64,000 nucleotides of DNA from Ardenticatenales bacterium (GCA_020853525.1 JADYYS010000028.1:1-64000), one strand, 5' to 3'; shown: positions 41,677-51,637, counted from the first letter of the stretch. Notes: a model not told the origin generated them from the sequence alone. Translations and numbers: made by a program.

Positions 41677-42028
41677 GGAGCGCGACCTCGCTTACATCTG
41701 GGACATGTGGCAGGCCGCTCGGGACATCATCGAGCTGACCGACGGCATGTCCTTCCACGCGTTCAGCGCGGACAAGCGGACGCGGTTGGCCGTCGAGCGG
41801 CTGCTCGTCATCATCGGCGAGGCGGCGCGACGCGTTTCGGACGCGCAGAGCAGCGCTCAGCCTGACATCCCATGGCACGCGATCGTCGGCCAGCGCAACG
41901 TGCTCGTGCACGAGTACGGCGAGGTTGTGGTCGATCGCGTGTGGATCGTCGTACGCGAACACATTCCCGATCTCGTGCGTGCACTCGCCTCCCTGTTGGA
42001 GGACCACGCCGAAGGAGCCACCGAATGA
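41666..42028 (+). CDS. hepT: HepT-family RNase toxin
   Basis: 120 residues, all-helical (formerly DUF86). The HEPN active-site motif RX4HXY is intact: R77, H82 and Y84 in RNVLVHEY. The helical core (ERLLVIIGEAARRVSD) also matches. HepT cleaves RNA when not modified by MntA. Its start lies inside mntA and its stop overlaps the valS start by 4 bp (ATGA), an unusual coupling of a toxin to an essential aminoacyl-tRNA synthetase. Confidence 0.9.
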   Translation: MRPEERDLAYIWDMWQAARDIIELTDGMSFHAFSADKRTRLAVERLLVIIGEAARRVSDAQSSAQPDIPWHAIVGQRNVLVHEYGEVVVDRVWIVVREHIPDLVRALASLLEDHAEGATE

Positions 42029-44775
42029 CCCTACCGCCCAATAGCCCCATCCACCGCGGCCCGATGGCCAAAGCCTACGACCCCCACGCCTTCGAGGCCG
42101 CCGTCTACGACTGGTGGGAGCAAAGCGGCTACTTCCGCCCGGAAGCGCAGGAAGCGCTCGGCCAGACCGAGCCGGACGCCAAGCCGTTCGTCATCAGCAT
42201 GCCGCCCCCCAACGTCACCGGCCAGCTTCACACCGGCCACGCGCTGACGGCGTCGATGGAGGACCTCATGGTCCGCCACCACCGCCTGCGCGGCCGGCCG
42301 ACGCTCTGGGTGCCGGGCACGGACCACGCCGGCATCGCCACGCAGAGCGTTGTAGAGCGCGTACTCAGCCAGAACGGCGAGACGCGACAGTCGCTGGGCC
42401 GCGAGGCGTTCGTCGAGATGGTGTGGGACTACAAGGCCGAGTTCGGCGACATCATCAACCGCCAGCACCGCCGCCTGGGCGTGAGCTGCGACTGGACGCG
42501 CGAGCGATTCACGCTCGATGAAGGGCTCAGCCGCGCCGTGGCGGAGTGCTTCGTGCGGCTGTACGACGACGGGCTGATCTACCGCGGCCTCTATCTCGTG
42601 AACTGGGACTGCCAGCTGCAGAGCGTCGTGAGCGACATCGAGGTCGAGTACCACGAGACGACGGGCACGCTCTACACGTTCACGTATCCGCTCGAGGGCG
42701 GCGGGTCGATTCCGGTGGCCACGTCGCGGCCCGAGACAATCCTCGGCGACACGGCCGTGGCGGTCCACCCGGACGATCCGCGCTACGCCGCCGTCATCGG
42801 CCGCACCGCGCTCGTGCCGATGCTCGATCGCCCGATTCCGGTGATCGCCGACCCGTACGTGGACATCGCGTTCGGCACGGGGGCGCTGAAGGTGACGCCG
42901 GGGCACGATCCGAACGACTACGTGCTCGGGCAGAAGCACGCGCTGGAGCAGATCAACATCCTCAACCCCGACGGCACGCTGAACGGGAACGCCGGGCCGT
43001 ACGCCGGGCTCGATCGCCTCGAGGCGCGCAAGCGGATCTGGGCGGACATGGACGCCGCCGGCCTCGTCGTCGGGACGAAGCCGCTGCAGCACGCCGTCGG
43101 CCACAGCCAGCGCTCCGGGACGATCGTCGAGCCGATGCTCTCGACGCAGTGGTTCGTGAAGATGGGCCCGCTGGCCGAGGCGGCGATCGCGTCCGTGAAC
43201 CGCGGCGACGTGCAGTTCGTGCCGGAGCGGTTCACGAAGGAATTCCACCACTGGATGGAGAACATCCGCGACTGGGTGATCAGCCGCCAGCTGTGGTGGG
43301 GCCATCGGATCCCGGTGTGGTACGGCCTCGACGGCACGGCATTCGCGGGCCGCGACGAGACCGAGGCGCGCGCGCGCGCCTCGGCGCACTACGGCACAGC
43401 GGGCAGCGACATCGTCCTGACCCAGGACTCCGATGTGCTCGACACGTGGTTCAGCTCGGGCCTGTGGCCGTTCAGCACGCTCGGCTGGCCGGACGAGACG
43501 GACGACCTGAAGAAGTGGTACCCGACGACGGTGCTCGAGACCGGGTACGACATCCTGTTCTTCTGGGTGGCGCGGATGGTCATGATGGGCCTGGCGATGA
43601 CGGGCAAGGCGCCGTTCGAGGTCGTCTACCTGCACGGCCTCGTGCGGGACGCGTCGGGCCGCAAGATGTCCAAGAGCCTCGGCAACGCGCGCGACCCGCT
43701 CGAGCTGATCGACCAGTTCGGCTGCGACGCGCTGCGCTTCACGCTGGCCACGGGCTCGACGCCGGGCGTCGACATGAAGCTGACGGACGAGCGCCTGACG
43801 GACAGCCGCAACTTCGCGAACAAGCTCTGGAACGTCGGTCGGTTCATCCAGGGCATCCTGGGCCAGGACGCTTCGGGCGCCGACTTCACCCCGCTGCCCC
43901 TCGGCAATCTCGAGACGCGCTGGAGCGAACTGTCCCTGGCCGACCGCTGGATCCTGTCGCGCGCCAGCGACGTGACGGTCAGCGTGACGCGGCTGTTCGA
44001 CGCCTACCAGTTCGGCGAAGCCGGCCGCCAGCTCTACGAGTTCACGTGGCACGAGCTGGCGGACTGGTACCTCGAAGCGGCCAAGGTGCGGCTGTACGGG
44101 GGAGACGACGGGGCGGCCGCGGCCACGCGCCAGGTGATCTGGCACGTCTTCGATCGCGCGCTGACGCTCCTCCATCCGTTCATGCCCTACGTCACCGAGG
44201 TGATCTGGGGCCACCTGCCCCACCCGGCCGACAGCGCGCCCGCGCTCATGATCAGCCGCTGGCCGACGCACGGCGCGCGCGACGAGGCCGCCGAGGCCGA
44301 CTTCGGCCTCGTGCAGGCGATCGTCAAGGGCATCCGCAACGTCCGCGCCGAGCACGACGTGGAGCCGGGGCACAAGGTGGCTGCGACGATCCAGGCCGGC
44401 AAGCACGCCGCGATGCTGGCGACGCAGGCGGCGGAGATCGTCGGTCTGGCGCGGATCGACCCCGCGCAGCTCGTGATCGGCGCAGGCTGGGACGTCGACG
44501 GGACGGCCGCGGAGCCCGCCGAAGCGCACGCCACCGTCGTCGCCGCCGAGGGCGTGACGGTCTGGCTGCCGATGGCGGGCCTCGTGGACGCCGACAAGGA
44601 GCGCGAGCGCCTGACGGCCGAGCTGGCGCAGGCCGAGGCGGACGTGGCGCGCCTGACGGCGATGCTGGCGAACGCATCGTTCGTCGAGCGCGCGCCGGAA
44701 GCGGTGGTGCGGCGGGAGCGAGAGCGGCTGGCGGAGGCGGAGGGAAGGGTCGGGGCGCTCACGGGGCGGGTGTAG
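42025..44775 (+). CDS. valS: valyl-tRNA synthetase
   Basis: 916 residues; charges tRNA-Val. The class I HIGH motif appears as HTGHA (69-73, in PPPNVTGQLHTGHAL) and KMSKS at about 547-551. TSRPETILGDTAV marks the editing domain that removes threonine. The C-terminus (about 855-916, LAQAEADVARLTAMLAN) is the coiled-coil tRNA-binding arm. GAAGGAG precedes the ATG, which overlaps the hepT stop. The 3' end overlaps the convergent antiporter gene by 17 bp. Confidence 0.96.
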   Translation: MTLPPNSPIHRGPMAKAYDPHAFEAAVYDWWEQSGYFRPEAQEALGQTEPDAKPFVISMPPPNVTGQLHTGHALTASMEDLMVRHHRLRGRPTLWVPGTDHAGIATQSVVERVLSQNGETRQSLGREAFVEMVWDYKAEFGDIINRQHRRLGVSCDWTRERFTLDEGLSRAVAECFVRLYDDGLIYRGLYLVNWDCQLQSVVSDIEVEYHETTGTLYTFTYPLEGGGSIPVATSRPETILGDTAVAVHPDDPRYAAVIGRTALVPMLDRPIPVIADPYVDIAFGTGALKVTPGHDPNDYVLGQKHALEQINILNPDGTLNGNAGPYAGLDRLEARKRIWADMDAAGLVVGTKPLQHAVGHSQRSGTIVEPMLSTQWFVKMGPLAEAAIASVNRGDVQFVPERFTKEFHHWMENIRDWVISRQLWWGHRIPVWYGLDGTAFAGRDETEARARASAHYGTAGSDIVLTQDSDVLDTWFSSGLWPFSTLGWPDETDDLKKWYPTTVLETGYDILFFWVARMVMMGLAMTGKAPFEVVYLHGLVRDASGRKMSKSLGNARDPLELIDQFGCDALRFTLATGSTPGVDMKLTDERLTDSRNFANKLWNVGRFIQGILGQDASGADFTPLPLGNLETRWSELSLADRWILSRASDVTVSVTRLFDAYQFGEAGRQLYEFTWHELADWYLEAAKVRLYGGDDGAAAATRQVIWHVFDRALTLLHPFMPYVTEVIWGHLPHPADSAPALMISRWPTHGARDEAAEADFGLVQAIVKGIRNVRAEHDVEPGHKVAATIQAGKHAAMLATQAAEIVGLARIDPAQLVIGAGWDVDGTAAEPAEAHATVVAAEGVTVWLPMAGLVDADKERERLTAELAQAEADVARLTAMLANASFVERAPEAVVRRERERLAEAEGRVGALTGRV

Positions 44776-46465
44776 CGTTCGCGTCCATCCCGATGCCCCC
44801 ATACAACGCCTCATGCACCTCGTCCGCCTGCGCGTCCACGACGGCGTCCGGCACGTCGAGGATCTCCAGCGCCGCCCGCACCATCGCCACGCTGCCCTCG
44901 TACTCGGGCTGGACGACGTGGTCGACGCCCAATTCGCGCAGGTCGTCCAGCTCCTGCACGCCCATCGCGCGGGCGACGACCGGCAGGCCGGGGTGCTTGG
45001 CCAGAACGGTGCTGGCGATCGAGCGCACCGCGGCGGCCGACGAGAGGGCGGCGACGACGACGCGCGCGTCCGCGATCCCGGCCGCGGCGAGCACCGTCGG
45101 TGAGGCGGCGTCGCCGAAGATCGCGCGGCGGCCGGCGGCGTGGGCGGCGGCGACACGGTCGGGGTCGATGTCGACGGCCACGTACGGCACGGCCAGGGAG
45201 TCGAGGACATCGGCGATATGGCCGCCGACGCGGCCGAGGCCGAGGACGACGACGTGGGGCGGCGCGCCGGCCGGAGGCGGCGCGGCCAGCGTGTCGCGCC
45301 ACGATGGGCCGCCGGGGTGCAGTCGGCGCACGAGCAGCGGCGCGGCGCTCATCAGCTGCGGTGTGGCGACCATGCTCAGCACGGTCACGCTCAGCGCCAG
45401 CGCGGCGTGCTCGGCCGTCAGCATGCCGTGGTGGACGCCCTCGCGCACGAAGACGAACGAGAACTCGCCCAGACCGCACAGTCCGAGCGCGCACGGGACG
45501 GCGACGGATGCCGGGTGGCCGGCGCCGCGCACCGCCAGCCAGACCGCGACGCACTTGCCGACCATGATCGCCGCCGCCGCCGCGACGATCGTCCCGAGGT
45601 TGGACAGGACGAACGCAGGGTCGATGAGCATGCCGACCGAGACGAAGAACAGCATCCCGAAGATGTCGCGCAGCGGGAGGATGTCGCCGAGCGCCTGGTG
45701 GCTGTAGACGCTCTCGCCGATGACGAGGCCCGCCAGGAACGCCCCGAACGCAAACGACAACCCGGCCCGCCACGTCCCGTACGCCACCCCGAGCCCGATG
45801 GCCGTCACGGCCACCAGGAACAGCTCACGCGATTGCCAGCGCCCGATCTGCGCCATCAGCCGCGGGATGATCCGCCCGCCAACGTACACGAGGAGCGCCA
45901 CGAGGACCACGCCGCGCAGCGCGACGATACCGAGCGCGGCGGCGCCGCCGGCCAGGTCGCCGAGGCGCGGCAGGAGGATGAGCATCGGCACCGCCAGCAG
46001 ATCCTGCATGATCAGCATCCCGATCATGATCCGCCCCGGCCGCGTGTCCGTCTCGCCGCTTGCCGCCAGCACCTTGAGGACGACGAGCGTGCTCGAGAGC
46101 GCCGCCGCGCCGCCCAGCCACGCCGCCGCCGGCCCCGGCCAGCCGAGGAGCCGGCCGATCGCGAAGCCGAGGAGGGCCGCCAGCGCGACCTGCAACGGCG
46201 TCCCGAGGAGCGCGACCCTGCCGACGGCCACGAGCTCGCGCAGCGAGAACTCGAGGCCGAGCGCGAACAGGAGGAGCGCGACGCCGATCTCCGCCAGATG
46301 CTCGATCTGTTGCGGATCGGACAGCGTGACCCCGCCCGTGTAGGGGCCGATGGCGATGCCGGCCAGGATGTAACCGAGGATGAGCGGCTGCCCGAGGCGC
46401 TGCGCCAGCCATCCGCCGGCGAAGGCGGCGACGACGACGACGGCGATGTCGCCGGCGATGCCCAT
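44759..46465 (-). CDS. KefB-type cation:proton antiporter with TrkA-N (RCK) domain
   Basis: 568 residues. About 12 membrane segments in the CPA2 layout (GYILAGIAIGPYTGG, LALLLFALGLEFS-like LFALGLEFSLREL, ALSSTLVVLKVL) occupy residues 1-385. From about 403 a TrkA-N nucleotide-binding domain follows: VVVLGLGRVGGHIADVLDSL, then AVDIDPDRV. Exports K+ (or Na+) in exchange for H+, gated by NAD(H) or a similar nucleotide. AAGGAG precedes the ATG. It is divergent from the propeller-M1 fusion gene. Confidence 0.92.
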   Translation of the reverse strand: MGIAGDIAVVVVAAFAGGWLAQRLGQPLILGYILAGIAIGPYTGGVTLSDPQQIEHLAEIGVALLLFALGLEFSLRELVAVGRVALLGTPLQVALAALLGFAIGRLLGWPGPAAAWLGGAAALSSTLVVLKVLAASGETDTRPGRIMIGMLIMQDLLAVPMLILLPRLGDLAGGAAALGIVALRGVVLVALLVYVGGRIIPRLMAQIGRWQSRELFLVAVTAIGLGVAYGTWRAGLSFAFGAFLAGLVIGESVYSHQALGDILPLRDIFGMLFFVSVGMLIDPAFVLSNLGTIVAAAAAIMVGKCVAVWLAVRGAGHPASVAVPCALGLCGLGEFSFVFVREGVHHGMLTAEHAALALSVTVLSMVATPQLMSAAPLLVRRLHPGGPSWRDTLAAPPPAGAPPHVVVLGLGRVGGHIADVLDSLAVPYVAVDIDPDRVAAAHAAGRRAIFGDAASPTVLAAAGIADARVVVAALSSAAAVRSIASTVLAKHPGLPVVARAMGVQELDDLRELGVDHVVQPEYEGSVAMVRAALEILDVPDAVVDAQADEVHEALYGGIGMDANATPAP

Positions 46466-46652
46466 GGTCGGTCTCCTTGGCGTCGGTCGACGGGCGTCGG
46501 AATGCGGCGCGCTCGAGCGTCGCGGACATCCATTGTACGGTGCGCCCACTGTTGAGGTGCGCAGCGCCCTGTTGCTCGCGCGCCCCACCTCACCCTGCTA
46601 TCGTCGATCCACGGTCGACCTCCGCCTCGCATCGTACCCAAGGACAACTCGC

Positions 46653-49600
46653 GTGCGCACATCGACGCCCGGACCGTACGCCGCCGCCCTCGCCCTCGCC
46701 GTCGTCGCCGTCCTCGCCCGAGCGGCACTGGCCGCCGAGCATTCGACCACGGCGCCGTTGTCCGCGCCGCGCGCCGCCGCCCTCGCCCAAGCCGCCCCGA
46801 CGCTCGCCCCGGTCGCCGTCCTCACCGCCCCCGACCTGCCGCTCGACAACGTCGGCCGGCCCCATGGCGTCGCCCTGGCGCCGGACGGCACGGTCCACCT
46901 CTACGATCAGGCCGCCCGGCGAATCGTCGCCCTGGCGCCGGAGGACGGCCGTGCGCTGCGCGCCTTCGGCGGACGGCGCCTGTTCGGCGTCGCCGGCAAT
47001 GACCGGCACCGCGGCGTCGGCCTGGCGGTCTCGGCCGGCGGCGACGTCGTGGTCGTCAACGGGTCGCTCGGCCAGGTCCAGCGCTTCTCGGCGGGGGGGC
47101 GGGCCGTGTCCCGGTGGGGTCCCGACGGCACGGACGGCACCCGTTTCGCGGCGCCCGGCGGCTTGGCGCTCGACGCCGACGGCACGCTGTTCGTGGCGGA
47201 CGCGCCGGCGGGCGTCGGACAGGGCCGCGTGTACGCCATCGGCACGGACGGTCGGCCGCGCGCGGGCTGGGGCGAGGTGCTGCCGGCGCCGTTCGCCCTG
47301 CAGGCGCCGGCCGGGATCGCGACGACCCACCTCGGCACCGTGCTCGTCGTCGACATGGCGGGCGGTCGCGTCGTCGAGATCGCGGCCGACGGGACAGCGC
47401 TCCGTTCCTTCGGCGCGTTCGGCGAGGGGGCGGGCGCGTTCCGGCAGCCGGCGGCGGTCGCCGTCGAGGCGTCCGGCAGCATCGTCGTCGCCGACTTGGG
47501 CGAGACCGAGAGCCGGCTGCTTCGCTTCGCGGCGGACGGCACGTTCCGCGGGCGGGTCGTCGGCGGGACGGCGCTGCGCGAGCCCGTCGGTCTGGCGGCG
47601 GCGGACGACGGCACCCTCGTCGTGGCCGACGCCGACGGGGCCGTGGTCTGGCTGAGCCCGGACGGCCTGACGTGGCGCGAGATGCGCGGCCGCGACGGGC
47701 CGTCCCTGCCTCAGATCGTCGACGTCGCGGCCGCGGACGACGGGGCGGTGGCGGTCCTCGACGTCACGCTGGGCCAGGTTGTCCGCTTCGACGCGCGCGG
47801 CCGCCACGTCGGGCAGTGGGGCGCGCCGGGCACGGCGGCGGGCGCGCTCGCCGTCGGGCCGGGGACGATCGGGAGCGTCGCCGCCGGCCCGGGCGGCGAC
47901 ATCTACGTCGGCGACACCGCCAACCGCGTCCAGCGCTTCAGCGCCGGCGGCGACCTGCGCGCCGGCTGGGACGTGACGTCCGGGCCGAACCAGCAGAACG
48001 GCGTGCACCAGTTGGCCGTCGACGCCGGCGGCGCGTTCGCCGTGACGCACTTCGGCAGCCAGCGCGTCCAGCTGCACGACGCGGCCGGCACCCGGCTGGC
48101 GCTGTGGGGCTTGTGGGGCTACCGCCTGCCCGGCCGCTTCATCGATCCGGCCGGCATCGCCCTGGCGCGCGACCGGGTCTACGTCAGCGACCGGAGCCCG
48201 ACCCGCCCGCGCATCCAGGCGTTCGACCGCACCGGTCGCGCGATAGCGGCCTGGGGCGGCGCGGCGTGGGGCGTCTGCCCGCCGCCTTCGGACGCCCCGG
48301 CGCCGCCGCCGGTCCAGCCGCCACCCGCATACGACGAGCTGGCCGCGGCGCCGGACGGCACGATCCACGCCGGCCGCTATCCCGACGGCATCGCGGCATT
48401 CGGCGCCGACGGACAGCCCCGGGGTATCTGGGGCGTCGACCCGTTCGGCCGGCCGTACGCCCTCCTCCGCTACGGCCTCGCCTTCGACGCCGCCGGCCGC
48501 GCCTACCTCGGCGACCGCGGCCAGCAGGCCGTCCGCGTCTTCGCCCCCGCGCCCGAGCGGTACTGGCGCGCGGCGTGGTTCGACAACCGCTGGCTCGCCG
48601 GGACGCCGATCATCGTCACCCAGGTCGCCGGGTTTGCCGGCGATGTCGTGCCGCCGCCCGGCCTGCCGGTCGCGGACTGGTCGATGCGCGCCACCCGCTG
48701 GCACCCCCTGGCCGGCGGCGCATGGCAGCTGACCGCGACCGGACGCGGCGGCGCGCGGGCGTGGCTGGCGGATGCGTCGCTCGATCGCTGGGACGGGGCG
48801 GCATTCGACGGCGTGGCCGAGACCCGATTGCCGGCGGGTTCGTGGGAGGCGGGAGTCGAGCTCCAGGCCCCGGCCGAAGGCCCGGCTGCCCTGACCTTTC
48901 GATTGGAACAGGTCGACGCCATCCCCCCTCCGACGTCGACGCCCGTCGTGACGATGACCGCATCGCCCACGCCGGCGGCCACCGGCGCCCGCGCGACGCC
49001 GACGCCCCCTCCGACAGCGACAAGCACGCCGTGGGCAACGACGCTGCCGCACCGGATCGCGCTGCCCGTCGCCCTCGTCGGCGATCCCGGCGGCGATTCC
49101 GGCGGCGATTCCGGCGGCGTTGTGCCGATACCGCCGCTGCCGGCGCGCACGGCCACGGCACCGGCCTTCGGCGGCGACCCGGCGATCGATGTTACCGCGA
49201 TCGACATCGACCTGACGTTCGACACCGCACCGCGATCCGTCGTCGCCGCGGCCGTGACGACGACGCTGCGGCTGCGGACGGCGGCAATCGGCATCGCTTT
49301 CAATGCCGAGCCCGAGGGGATCCGGATGCGCGCCGCGGCGGTCGACGGCCGGTCGACCGGCTGGGGCTGGGCGCCCGGCGCGTGGGGCCGGACGGGCACG
49401 TCGCTGACCCGTCTCCACATCCCGCTCGACCGCCGCGGCGCGGCCGGCGACGTCGTCGTCATCCGCCTGGACTACGACATCCCGCCGGACGTCCGGCGCC
49501 GCAACCTCGGCCTGGCGGGCGACGGCTCCCAGCCGGCCGGGCGGCTGACGCGCGGCTCGCCGACGTTCGCGCGGTGGTGGCTCCCGTCCAACGACACGCC

Positions 49601-50636
49601 GGACGACGTCGCCACGTTCACGGCGGTCCTGCGCGTGCCGGCGACGTGGCAGGCCGTGGCCAGCGGCGCGCCCGACGCGGCGTTCGGCGGCGCGTCGGGC
49701 CGGCCCGTCGGCCGCGACCGGCGCCTCGTGCGGTTCGCGACCGGCGCGCTGGCGACGCATCAGATCGCGGTGGCCGCCGGGCCGTTCCCGCTCGCGGCGC
49801 GCACGGTGTGCCTCGGGAACGCACCGGCGGCACCGCCGGATGGGGCCGATCCGGCCGACCGCGCGGATCCGGCCGACCTCGACGAACCGGTGCCGTGGAC
49901 GGCGTCGCCGACGTGCCGCCCGACCGAGCGCCGCGTCGCGGTCGATCTGTACAACGTGCCGGCCGGCAGCGCGGCGATCACCTCGACGCTGGACGCGATC
50001 GCATGGCTCGACCGCCACGTCGCGCCGTGGCCGCATGCCAACGTCGCGCTCGTCGGCGGCGCCCACAACATGCCCCTCGACCGCGCCGACGTCGTGAACG
50101 TCGCGGCGCAGTCCTCGTCGTTCGCGGCCGGTGAGGCCGCCGCCCGCGCCTACTTCGGCGACGGCGTGCGCGTCGGCGACTGGGACGACGTCTGGATCCG
50201 CGAGGGCTTCACGGTGCTCCTCGCCCGCTTCCGGACGCACGACTTCGAGCTCGGGCCGCTGTGCGAGTGCCGCGTCGAGCCGCTGTTCACGGTGGGCATC
50301 GACCCGGCCGATCTCCTGATCGCGCGCGACCGCTTCGGCCCGGTGCCGGCCACGTGCCACGGCGCGGCTGCCGTGCTCGACCTCCACATCCGGAGCGCCG
50401 CCGCCGTCGGGCTGGGCGTCGACGACGCGCCGGCGCGGCGGCTGATGCTGGCGATCGTCCGCGACGTATACGGGTCGTTCGACGGACGGGCGGTCACGAC
50501 CGCGCAGCTCGTCGATCACGTGGTGGAGCGGCTGCCGGCGGCGTACGCGGCGGTCGGACTGGCGATCGGCGACGCGGCAGCGCGGGCGGTGGCGGCGGGG
50601 TGGGCGGAGCGGTGGGGGGTGGCGCATCTGCGGTAG
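46653..50636 (+). CDS. secreted NHL beta-propeller fused to a degenerate M1-aminopeptidase-like domain
   Basis: 1327 residues. Signal peptide, then NHL blades from about 60 to 640 (PHGVALAPDGTVHLYDQAAR, GGLALDADGTLFVADAPAG). A Thr/Pro stalk ends in HRIALPVALVG at about 797-807, followed by Gly-Asp repeats, then an M1-like domain (about 840-1327): GGAHNMPLDR in place of the GGMEN loop, and FAAGEAAARAYFGDG then WDDVWIREGFT. Aligned on YFG and REGF, the HExxH zinc motif reads EAAAR, so the zinc site is lost and only the later Glu remains. The GTG is preceded by AAGGACAAC. Probably a surface binding protein, not a peptidase. Confidence 0.85.
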   Translation: MRTSTPGPYAAALALAVVAVLARAALAAEHSTTAPLSAPRAAALAQAAPTLAPVAVLTAPDLPLDNVGRPHGVALAPDGTVHLYDQAARRIVALAPEDGRALRAFGGRRLFGVAGNDRHRGVGLAVSAGGDVVVVNGSLGQVQRFSAGGRAVSRWGPDGTDGTRFAAPGGLALDADGTLFVADAPAGVGQGRVYAIGTDGRPRAGWGEVLPAPFALQAPAGIATTHLGTVLVVDMAGGRVVEIAADGTALRSFGAFGEGAGAFRQPAAVAVEASGSIVVADLGETESRLLRFAADGTFRGRVVGGTALREPVGLAAADDGTLVVADADGAVVWLSPDGLTWREMRGRDGPSLPQIVDVAAADDGAVAVLDVTLGQVVRFDARGRHVGQWGAPGTAAGALAVGPGTIGSVAAGPGGDIYVGDTANRVQRFSAGGDLRAGWDVTSGPNQQNGVHQLAVDAGGAFAVTHFGSQRVQLHDAAGTRLALWGLWGYRLPGRFIDPAGIALARDRVYVSDRSPTRPRIQAFDRTGRAIAAWGGAAWGVCPPPSDAPAPPPVQPPPAYDELAAAPDGTIHAGRYPDGIAAFGADGQPRGIWGVDPFGRPYALLRYGLAFDAAGRAYLGDRGQQAVRVFAPAPERYWRAAWFDNRWLAGTPIIVTQVAGFAGDVVPPPGLPVADWSMRATRWHPLAGGAWQLTATGRGGARAWLADASLDRWDGAAFDGVAETRLPAGSWEAGVELQAPAEGPAALTFRLEQVDAIPPPTSTPVVTMTASPTPAATGARATPTPPPTATSTPWATTLPHRIALPVALVGDPGGDSGGDSGGVVPIPPLPARTATAPAFGGDPAIDVTAIDIDLTFDTAPRSVVAAAVTTTLRLRTAAIGIAFNAEPEGIRMRAAAVDGRSTGWGWAPGAWGRTGTSLTRLHIPLDRRGAAGDVVVIRLDYDIPPDVRRRNLGLAGDGSQPAGRLTRGSPTFARWWLPSNDTPDDVATFTAVLRVPATWQAVASGAPDAAFGGASGRPVGRDRRLVRFATGALATHQIAVAAGPFPLAARTVCLGNAPAAPPDGADPADRADPADLDEPVPWTASPTCRPTERRVAVDLYNVPAGSAAITSTLDAIAWLDRHVAPWPHANVALVGGAHNMPLDRADVVNVAAQSSSFAAGEAAARAYFGDGVRVGDWDDVWIREGFTVLLARFRTHDFELGPLCECRVEPLFTVGIDPADLLIARDRFGPVPATCHGAAAVLDLHIRSAAAVGLGVDDAPARRLMLAIVRDVYGSFDGRAVTTAQLVDHVVERLPAAYAAVGLAIGDAAARAVAAGWAERWGVAHLR

Positions 50637-50770
50637 GGTGCAGGGTGGATCCGATGGGCATCGCCCTGCGGTGTAACGCAGCCGATACGCGCACGCAACG
50701 CCCGCGCCGTACGCTGTGGGCCCCGGCAAGCGGTCGGGGGACACCGTTTCTGCCTGAAAGGACCTGATCG

Positions 50771-51631
50771 ATGTTCACACCAAGCTCCAGCGTCCGCATC
50801 GGCCACCATTCGTCGCGCGTCAGGGCAAGCCTGTGCTCTGGCGTTGCGGTCCTCGCGGCCGCGTTCCTCCTCGGCGTTGCCGGCCAGCACCCGACGCCGG
50901 TGGCGGCACAGCTCGCGAACGGCGGGGACTGCTGCAACCGGCTCGAACTCACGGTTCACACGAACGCCCTCAAGCCGGGGGCCAGCATCGTGCCGCCGGC
51001 ACAGATCGCGTGGAAGTTCGACGGCGGCGCATCCGTGCCGATCTTCTTCGAGGCGCTGTACCGCCGCGACGATGGCGGGGCCGGCGCGGACGTCCGGGTC
51101 CTCGGCTTCGTGGACGTGTTCGGCAACGTGCATCAGCTGGGCTGGAAGATCGGCCTGGGCGTGCAGCACACGGAGGACTGGCCGACGCCGGACCCGAGCT
51201 GCGTGGACTGCGAGGGCCTGCCCGTCGTGACCCACAACGGTTTCCTGTCCAGAATCGAGAATGAGACGGCGCTGCAGTGCCAGACCGGGCCGCTCGCGAC
51301 GGCGCCGTGCTTCGCGGACGTCGACCACTTCTTCACCATCTGTCAGAAGCTGAGGGTGGACTACTCCGGCGGCGCGAACGCGTACCGCTTCAAGTCCTTC
51401 GTCTACTGGTTCGAGGGCGCGAACTCGAGCCAGGGAATCGAGGGCAGCGTCGACGGGTTGCTCGACCAGGTCAACCTGCCGTGCGCACCCGGCCCCGACG
51501 CGTTCCGCCTCTTCAGCGATCCGACGCCGAAGAAGGTGATCCCGCTCTCGCGCTGGAGCCAGGAGCCGTGCGCGTCGTTCCCGCCGATGGTGGAGGACTG
51601 CGCGAACATCATGTTCGTCCCGCTCTTCTGA
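50771..51631 (+). CDS. secreted Cys-rich hypothetical protein
   Basis: 286 residues with a signal peptide (LCSGVAVLAAAFLLGVAGQ, mature from about QLANGGDCC). About ten cysteines, including CC at 53-54 and PSCVDCEG, suggest disulfide bonding outside the cell. Pieces such as VPIFFEALYRRDDGG and YRFKSFVYWFEGANSSQG suggest a beta-rich fold, but I recognise no family. AAAGGAC precedes the ATG. A strong hairpin directly after the stop ends the transcript. Confidence 0.7.
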   Translation: MFTPSSSVRIGHHSSRVRASLCSGVAVLAAAFLLGVAGQHPTPVAAQLANGGDCCNRLELTVHTNALKPGASIVPPAQIAWKFDGGASVPIFFEALYRRDDGGAGADVRVLGFVDVFGNVHQLGWKIGLGVQHTEDWPTPDPSCVDCEGLPVVTHNGFLSRIENETALQCQTGPLATAPCFADVDHFFTICQKLRVDYSGGANAYRFKSFVYWFEGANSSQGIEGSVDGLLDQVNLPCAPGPDAFRLFSDPTPKKVIPLSRWSQEPCASFPPMVEDCANIMFVPLF

Positions 51632-51637
51632 GGTCGG

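Noticed and set aside
42031-45210. 1059-residue minus-strand frame opposite valS
   Set aside because: Perfect complement of the valS third codon position pattern; no recognisable domain.
46590-50744. 1384-residue minus-strand frame opposite the propeller-M1 gene
   Set aside because: Arg/Asp/Gly-rich shadow without motifs; the plus-strand frame has signal peptide, NHL and M1-like domains.
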